Below, one piece after another: positions 5,803-12,476 of a DNA stretch of 12,476 nt. The notes below the pieces were generated by a model, which worked only from the letters and a program-made list of their open reading frames with translations, was not told the origin of the DNA and did no database searches. The number at the start of each line of letters is the position of its first letter. The first letter of the stretch is position 1. The position numbers and the translations under genes were made by a program. This DNA is from SXXH01 sp041165735. GTDB lineage: Bacteria > Planctomycetota > UBA1135 > GCA-002686595. The stretch spans positions 1 through 12,476 of the forward strand of contig JBKDQQ010000126.1 in the NCBI GenBank assembly GCA_046341775.1. Reading direction: 5' to 3'.

Positions 5803-8078
5803 TGCGGCAGCTTCTTCAGCACGAAGCGCTGCGCATCGGACACCGCCTGGCGCGCCGCCTCGTGGCCCTCGGCTTCCACCTCCAGCTCGCGCACGGACAG
5901 CGGCAGGTGCAGCACGATCCCGCCATCGCGGAACTCGAACGGGCGCACGCGCCCGCGACCCGGGGCGGCGGGCCCCACGGCGCCGGTCTCGATGGGCAGT
6001 CCGGCCTCGTCGACGATCTCCAGCGAGACGCGCCGCAGCAGGCCCGCGGAGGAGAGCGGCTCGGCCTCGATCCTCCCGCCGGCGACGACCTGCAAGGGAC
6101 GCGTGGTGGCGAGGATGTCGGGGAACCCGCCGAGTTGCAGCTGCACAACCGCCGGGCCGGGCTCGACGCGCTCGAAGCGCCAGGCGCCATCCGCGTCGGG
6201 GCTGGCGGCGAAGGACGCGCCGAACGCGTCGACCAGGACGACGGTGTGCTGCTGAGGCAGCACGCCGTCGTGCGCGAGGATGCGGCCCTCGACGGAACCC
6301 AGGAAGGCGAGCCGCGCGAGCAGCGTCTTGTCGCCGGCCCGGGCCGCGATGCGCGTGGCGCCGGCCCGCCCGGGATGGGACACGGACAACTCGTGGGCGC
6401 CGGAGAGCTTCGGACCGCGCAGGTCGAAGCGGCCTTCGGCGTTCGTCGCGCCGGCGATGCGCGAATCGACGCCGCCGTCGGCGGTCGCAAGGGCCAGCTG
6501 CGCGCCTTCGACGGGCCGTCCGGCCTCGTCGAGCACGCGGCCGCCGAACTGGATCGTCCAATTGGCGAGCTTCGCCTCCCCGACGCGCGCGACGCGCAGC
6601 GGACCGGCTTTGTCAATTTTATTTGACAGATCGCCGAACTCGACCACCTTCGTCGCGCCGTGCTCGTTGCGGACGACCAGCGCGCGCGCCGCGCCCTCGG
6701 CCCCGGTCGCCAGGCCGGGCGCGGGCAGGTTCGCGGCGCCGCCGGGCCCCACGACGGCGCGGCCCTCCTCGCTCCAACCGCCCGGGCCCCGCACATGCAG
6801 GCTCGCGGTCCAACCTTCGAGCCGTCGGCCGTCGATGTCGGACACGGAAGCCTCGAGGCGCGGCATTGGCTCGCCGACCTGCAGGCGGAAGGACGCGCCG
6901 CCCGCATCCGGCATGGTCCACGCCTGGCTCGCCGCGCGCGCTCCGCAGCCGGGCTCGGCCGAGACCACGACGCGCGCGCCGGGCGCGGCGTGCTCGAAGC
7001 GCGCCTTGCCGGCGACCAGCGCGCGCGTCGTGGTGCGCACCCCCGCCGGTTCGGGGCCCTCGCGCACGATGGCCACGCGGCCGCCATCGGGGCAAGGTCC
7101 CGCGGCGCTGGCGGCCTCCACCTCCACCGGCGCGCCGCGTCGCGCCACGAGGCGCACCGGGACCTGCGGCACGCTGGAGCGCTGCAGCAGCTGGGCGCGC
7201 GCTTCCTGCGGCGCATCGACGGCGACCCACAAGTCGGGCCTGCCCGGCAGCGTCGCGAAGCGCTCCGGCGCATGCGCGAGCAGCGCCCGCCCGTCCGGGC
7301 CGGTCGTGGCGCGCCACGGTTCGCGACCGGCGGCGTCGCGCACCGCCACGGGCATGCCTTCGATCGGCGCGCCGGCTTCGTCGACGACCTCGACCACGAG
7401 CGTCAGGTCGCGGTGCAGCACGAGCTTCAAGTGGCTCACGTCGGCCCGCTCGAAGCGACGCGAGGCGTAGCCGTCGCCGAAGCGCGCGTCGACGATCATC
7501 GCGCCCTTCAGGCTCGGCACCATGCCCCAGCCGTTCGAGGTCGTGCGCACCTGGTTCTCCGGCAGCCGCCCGAGCACCAGGTCGTCGTCGAGTTCGAGCA
7601 CGCGCGGGTCCTCGGCCGCGAGGCGCGCGAGGTCGGCCGACGTGGCCCAGCGCAGCACGGCGCCAACCACGTGCGATCCGTCGGGACGCACGCATGTCAC
7701 GCCCACGCCTTCCTCCTCGGGCGGCACGCCGGCGGGCAGCGGCCCGAGGCCCGGCAGCGTCTCCTCGTCGCCGGATCCGCGCGGTCGCGCCGGTTCGGCT
7801 CGCGACGGCGATCCCGGCGCGCGTCCTTCTTCGTCGGCGACGCGCGGGGCCGGACGGGCGCCCGTGCCGAGACTGGAGGGTTCGAGCGCCTCGCGCGGCG
7901 CGGGCGGGCGCGGAGCGGTGAACACCACCGCGGGCGCGGCGGCGAAGCTGGCCTTGTGCTCGTGCGCATCCGCCTCGACGGGGCGGCGGGCGGCCTCGGC
8001 CAGCAACCACGTCGCCACGAAGAGCGCCAGCCAGCAGCTGGCGCCCGCGAGCGCACGCTTGACGAGGGCCGTGGGCAT
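5799..8078 (-). CDS. Membrane-anchored carboxypeptidase-regulatory-like protein
   Basis: A 759-residue protein of beta-sandwich type. ATG at 8078 is followed by basic residues and a hydrophobic segment (about 8-29), an anchor or signal peptide. Residues about 45-120 are a Pro/Ala/Glu-rich linker. The rest resembles repeated carboxypeptidase-regulatory (prealbumin-like) units, each with the DEAGxPxEG turn: VVDEAGAPIEGMPVAV (231-246) with later TGPDGRALL, GRVLDEAGRPVEGAQLAL (513-530) with NAEGRFDLRG, and IVDEAGLPIETGAV (688-701). No zinc-peptidase motif is present, so this is a structural or binding protein rather than an enzyme, probably facing outside the cytoplasm. The gene lies 80 bp downstream of the isomerase gene and overlaps thiD by 4 nt. 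Codons 484-490 coincide with an AT-rich palindrome (6611-6628), very unlike the GC-rich surroundings. The specific role is unknown. Confidence 0.82.
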   Translation of the reverse strand: MPTALVKRALAGASCWLALFVATWLLAEAARRPVEADAHEHKASFAAAPAVVFTAPRPPAPREALEPSSLGTGARPAPRVADEEGRAPGSPSRAEPARPRGSGDEETLPGLGPLPAGVPPEEEGVGVTCVRPDGSHVVGAVLRWATSADLARLAAEDPRVLELDDDLVLGRLPENQVRTTSNGWGMVPSLKGAMIVDARFGDGYASRRFERADVSHLKLVLHRDLTLVVEVVDEAGAPIEGMPVAVRDAAGREPWRATTGPDGRALLAHAPERFATLPGRPDLWVAVDAPQEARAQLLQRSSVPQVPVRLVARRGAPVEVEAASAAGPCPDGGRVAIVREGPEPAGVRTTTRALVAGKARFEHAAPGARVVVSAEPGCGARAASQAWTMPDAGGASFRLQVGEPMPRLEASVSDIDGRRLEGWTASLHVRGPGGWSEEGRAVVGPGGAANLPAPGLATGAEGAARALVVRNEHGATKVVEFGDLSNKIDKAGPLRVARVGEAKLANWTIQFGGRVLDEAGRPVEGAQLALATADGGVDSRIAGATNAEGRFDLRGPKLSGAHELSVSHPGRAGATRIAARAGDKTLLARLAFLGSVEGRILAHDGVLPQQHTVVLVDAFGASFAASPDADGAWRFERVEPGPAVVQLQLGGFPDILATTRPLQVVAGGRIEAEPLSSAGLLRRVSLEIVDEAGLPIETGAVGPAAPGRGRVRPFEFRDGGIVLHLPLSVRELEVEAEGHEAARQAVSDAQRFVLKKLPQ
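6611..6628. repeat. TGTCAA-N6-TTGACA palindrome inside a coding sequence, copy 3
   Basis: TGTCAA (6611-6616), centre TTTTAT, TTGACA (6623-6628). Half-sites and the 6-bp spacing are identical to the copies at 136-153 and 3401-3418; the centre differs. It lies in frame within the carboxypeptidase-like gene and encodes residues 484-489 (LSNKID) using AT-rich codons such as AAT, AAA and ATT. Fourteen of its 18 bases are A or T in a strongly GC-rich gene. It falls between predicted beta units, where an insertion would be tolerated. Confidence 0.75.
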
Positions 8079-8088
8079 GACGGCGGGC

Positions 8089-8117
8089 AGGATAGCGCCG
8101 GAGCGGCGCGCGGCGAA
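8089..8117 (-). promoter_or_regulatory. Possible promoter of the carboxypeptidase-like gene
   Basis: On the minus strand a -10-like TATCCT (8094-8089) lies 10 nt before the ATG at 8078, embedded in GGCGCTATCCT, the same 11 bp as in the tRNA-Gly promoter. The best -35 candidate, TTCGCC at 8117-8112 with 17-bp spacing, is weak. If used, the transcript would have an almost absent leader. This rests mainly on the shared string. Confidence 0.3.
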
Positions 8118-8125
8118 GGCGGCGC

Positions 8126-8152
8126 GGCGGGCCGACCCCGGCAGCGCCCGCC
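8126..8152 (-). terminator. Hairpin after the isomerase gene
   Basis: GGCGGGC (minus 8152-8146) pairs with GCCCGCC (8132-8126) across a 13-nt loop, beginning 6 nt after the TGA of the isomerase-like gene. No T-run follows, so termination is uncertain; it may only stabilise the message end or attenuate reading into the next gene. Confidence 0.3.
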
Positions 8153-8158
8153 AGGCGT

Positions 8159-9082
8159 TCAGAAGCCTCGGCCGAGGAGGAAATGCACGGCGTTGAGGAT
8201 CTCGGCCCGTCCGTGCCGGGCGTCGATCTCGAGCACGCGCTCGACGTTCTTCCCCACGTAGCCATGCACCAGCTTGAAGTCGACCTCGCCCGCGCCCGGC
8301 GGCATGTCGACCTGCCCGTCGGCGGCGTCCTGCAGGTGGATGCCGACCATGTGGTCGGCGTACGCGTCGAGCCACATGCCTTGCGTGGGCAGGCCCTTCT
8401 TCTCGCGCGTCTGGATGCGGCTGCAATCGTGCCAATAGGCGAGGCGATGCTTGGCGAGGTCGTCGAGCACCCAGCCGACCGCCTGGAAGCTGAGCAGGTC
8501 GAGCATGCTGTCGCCCGTCTCGATGGCGATGCGCGTCTCGGGCAGCTCGCTCATCACGGTGTGCAGCGAGCGGCACAGGTGCTCGAGCTGCTTGGCGCTC
8601 TTCTTCTGCACCTTGCCCACCAGTTCGCGCACCGAGTCCTTGACCTCGTCCTGGATGCCCTCGCGCACGATGCGCGCGCGCAACTTGTCGGCCTCCTCGC
8701 GCAGCGCCTTGTCCTCCACCTCGCAGCCGCGCACGATCACGGTCGGGCACTTGTACTTCTGCGCGAGGCGCACGTGGCGGCGCAGCGAGTTCACGGCGCG
8801 TTCCCGCAAGTCGGAGTCGAGGCTGCCGAGCTTGGTGCCGCTCATGTTCTCCGCGCGCGGGTCGAGGCAGCCGGTGACGATCGCCGAGACGCAGACGCCC
8901 GTCTCGCGCGCGCTGTCCTCGAAGCCGCCCAAGGTGACAGGCGCCTCGAGCAGTCCGAGCTCCAACCTGCGGAAGCCCATCGCCACGGCCGCGAAGGCCT
9001 GGTCCTCGATGGCCTTCAAGCGCGAGCCGAAGGTGGTCGTCGACAGCGCGTAGTCGTTCGGGATTCCGGGTTGGGTCAGCAC
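8159..9082 (-). CDS. Sugar phosphate isomerase/epimerase-like TIM barrel
   Basis: A 307-residue protein of the xylose-isomerase-like TIM-barrel family (AP endonuclease 2 superfamily). Family signs in order are YALSTTTFGS near the N-terminus, GFRRLELGLLEAP (36-48), IVRGCEV (116-122), RIAIETGDSM (184-193), LAYWHDCSRIQ (214-224), MVGIHLQDA (245-253), MPPGAGEVDF (260-269) and VLEIDARHG (283-291). E188, D219, H249 and E285 are the probable metal ligands. Such enzymes isomerise or epimerise keto sugars or sugar phosphates, or cleave related compounds; the substrate cannot be told. A charged helical stretch (about 123-165) is longer than in many members. The start is GTG at 9082, chosen because the family N-terminus begins right after it; no ATG fits and no clear Shine-Dalgarno is seen. 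A two-tier inverted repeat lies 37 nt upstream. Confidence 0.85.
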   Translation of the reverse strand: MLTQPGIPNDYALSTTTFGSRLKAIEDQAFAAVAMGFRRLELGLLEAPVTLGGFEDSARETGVCVSAIVTGCLDPRAENMSGTKLGSLDSDLRERAVNSLRRHVRLAQKYKCPTVIVRGCEVEDKALREEADKLRARIVREGIQDEVKDSVRELVGKVQKKSAKQLEHLCRSLHTVMSELPETRIAIETGDSMLDLLSFQAVGWVLDDLAKHRLAYWHDCSRIQTREKKGLPTQGMWLDAYADHMVGIHLQDAADGQVDMPPGAGEVDFKLVHGYVGKNVERVLEIDARHGRAEILNAVHFLLGRGF

Positions 9083-9118
9083 GGTGTCGCAGTTCCGCTG
9101 CGGGAGGTCGGCCTCTCG

Positions 9119-9158
9119 GCCGGAACCGCCCTAGTCAAAAGTACTAGCAAGTTCCGGC
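9119..9158. repeat. Two-tier inverted repeat upstream of the isomerase gene
   Basis: An outer stem, GCCGGAAC (9119-9126) with GTTCCGGC (9151-9158), encloses an inner stem, CTAGT (9131-9135) with ACTAG (9143-9147), around a 7-nt AT-rich centre. Both stems share nearly the same axis. It lies in the 167-bp gap between the kinase stop and the isomerase GTG start. It may be a hairpin in the leader or readthrough RNA, or a binding site for a dimeric regulator. The AT-rich centre stands out from its surroundings. Confidence 0.55.
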
Positions 9159-9199
9159 TGGGGTCGGAGCCACGGTCGTTCCGGGCGCTTTCGGAGGGG

Positions 9200-9233
9200 G
9201 AAGTCCTTTCGCGCCCTGGGCGTCCCGGACTTC
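9200..9233 (-). terminator. Hairpin downstream of the hybrid kinase gene
   Basis: GAAGTCC (9200-9206) pairs with GGACTTC (9227-9233), with an inner CGCCC-T-GGGCG match in the loop. It starts 17 nt beyond the kinase stop on the minus strand. No T-run follows. A terminator for the H-NOX/kinase operon is plausible from position only. Confidence 0.35.
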
Positions 9234-9249
9234 GGACAGGCGGCCGAGG

Positions 9250-11880
<2,631 letters not shown>

Positions 11881-11887
11881 GGCGCGC

Positions 11888-12475
11888 TCAGCCGCCCTTC
11901 GCGCTGGCCGCGCCGTCGGCGGCGGCGATCGGCGTGCAGCGCACGTGGAAGAGGTCGTGGTCCAGGCCGTCCGCGCGCGTGGAGACGATCGTCGCCTCGA
12001 CGCGGCAACGGAACACCTCGCCGAGTCCCTCGAGCAGCCCCTGCACGAAGGGCGCGAGGCCGGGGCGCGAGCTGTAGTACTGCAGCTCCAACTCGTCGGG
12101 GCCCTTGTCGACCACCACGAAGCTCGGCGCGTCCATGCCGACGAAGGTCATGCCGAGGCGCGCGTGCAAGTTGTCGAGGTTGGCGAGGAAGGTCTTCAGG
12201 TCGCGCCCCGAGATGAGGAAGAGCTCGCGGTAGCCCTCCTTCATCGCGAAGCCGATCCAGAACCGGCCGAAGGTGCGCAGGATGTCCGAGGCGTCCGCGC
12301 CGAGCTCCGCGCAGGCGGCGCCGACGAGGTCGTAGGTCATCTTGTCGGGGTACTGCGTCAGGCGCAGGAACGCGTCCTCCTCGACGCCGGCGCGCGCCTT
12401 GATGCGGCGCCACGTCTCCTCGCCGAAGTTCTTCGTGACGAGGTCCTGCACAGCGAGGTTCACGAGTCCGTACAT
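11888..12475 (-). CDS. H-NOX heme-based nitric oxide sensor
   Basis: A complete 195-residue H-NOX (HNOB) domain protein starting MYGLVNLAVQDLV, the classic N-terminus of the family. The proximal heme ligand is H104 in FLANLDNLHARLG. The heme-propionate motif YxSxR is Y133-S135-R137 (YYSSR), followed by PGLAPFVQGLLEGL. Other family positions include YDLVGAA (48-54) and FGRFWIGFAMKEGY (69-82). No tyrosine lies between residues 138 and 160, where O2-binding members place their distal Tyr, so NO (or CO) rather than O2 sensing is predicted. The protein is stand-alone and soluble. It is the first gene of a two-gene operon with the HNOBA kinase 7 nt downstream; in animal soluble guanylate cyclase these two domains are fused. 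The window ends one base before its start codon, so its promoter is not visible. Confidence 0.96.
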   Translation of the reverse strand: MYGLVNLAVQDLVTKNFGEETWRRIKARAGVEEDAFLRLTQYPDKMTYDLVGAACAELGADASDILRTFGRFWIGFAMKEGYRELFLISGRDLKTFLANLDNLHARLGMTFVGMDAPSFVVVDKGPDELELQYYSSRPGLAPFVQGLLEGLGEVFRCRVEATIVSTRADGLDHDLFHVRCTPIAAADGAASAKGG

Positions 12476-12476
12476 G

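Noticed and set aside
5803..5900. TPP riboswitch upstream of thiD
   Set aside because: The region before thiD is coding sequence of the overlapping gene, and no TPP-riboswitch signature was recognised.
5105..7921. Very long Arg/Ser/Pro/Ala-rich plus-strand frame
   Set aside because: It lies opposite thiD and the carboxypeptidase-like gene and has no recognisable domain.

Overview
The window is GC-rich throughout and densely coding, with short intergenic gaps. The mix of genes points to an environmental bacterium, most likely a planctomycete or a relative: a large secreted carboxypeptidase-regulatory-like protein, a HYR-type surface protein whose second half carries a DIKPxSCPN-type domain, an H-NOX sensor with a hybrid kinase, and a minimal tRNA-Gly gene. 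This placement is an inference from gene content; there is no rRNA or marker gene to confirm it.

Layout from left to right. Position 2-121 (+) is the 3' end of a ferredoxin gene, followed by a strong hairpin. A gap of about 370 bp leads to an exported HYR-like protein (491-1291, +). This converges on an M48 metalloprotease lipoprotein gene (1369-2361, -), which is divergent from an EamA/DMT transporter gene (2404-3375, +). The transporter converges on a CPA-type cation:proton antiporter gene (3403-4638, -). From there to the right end everything is on the minus strand. In transcription order (right to left) the genes are: an H-NOX gas sensor (11888-12475), its partner HNOBA-GAF hybrid histidine kinase (9250-11880), a TIM-barrel sugar phosphate isomerase/epimerase-like gene (8159-9082), a membrane-anchored carboxypeptidase-regulatory-like protein (5799-8078), a ThiD-type kinase gene overlapping it by 4 nt (5041-5802), and tRNA-Gly(GCC) with its own promoter and intrinsic terminator (4758-4923).

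The clearest functional unit is the H-NOX/kinase pair, separated by 7 nt. The heme domain and the HNOBA domain, which sit on one chain in animal soluble guanylate cyclase, are here two adjacent genes feeding a phosphorelay. The kinase carries one degenerate and one intact receiver and has no DNA-binding output, so a further partner must lie outside the window.

The most unexplained signal is an 18-bp palindrome, TGTCAA-N6-TTGACA, present three times with identical spacing and unrelated centres. One copy lies 14 nt downstream of the ferredoxin stop. One lies between convergent genes, where it supplies the antiporter's stop codon. One lies inside the coding sequence of the carboxypeptidase-like protein as an AT-rich island. 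This looks like either a dispersed palindromic element or the operator of an unknown dimeric regulator. A second unexplained structure is a two-tier inverted repeat (9119-9158) upstream of the isomerase gene.
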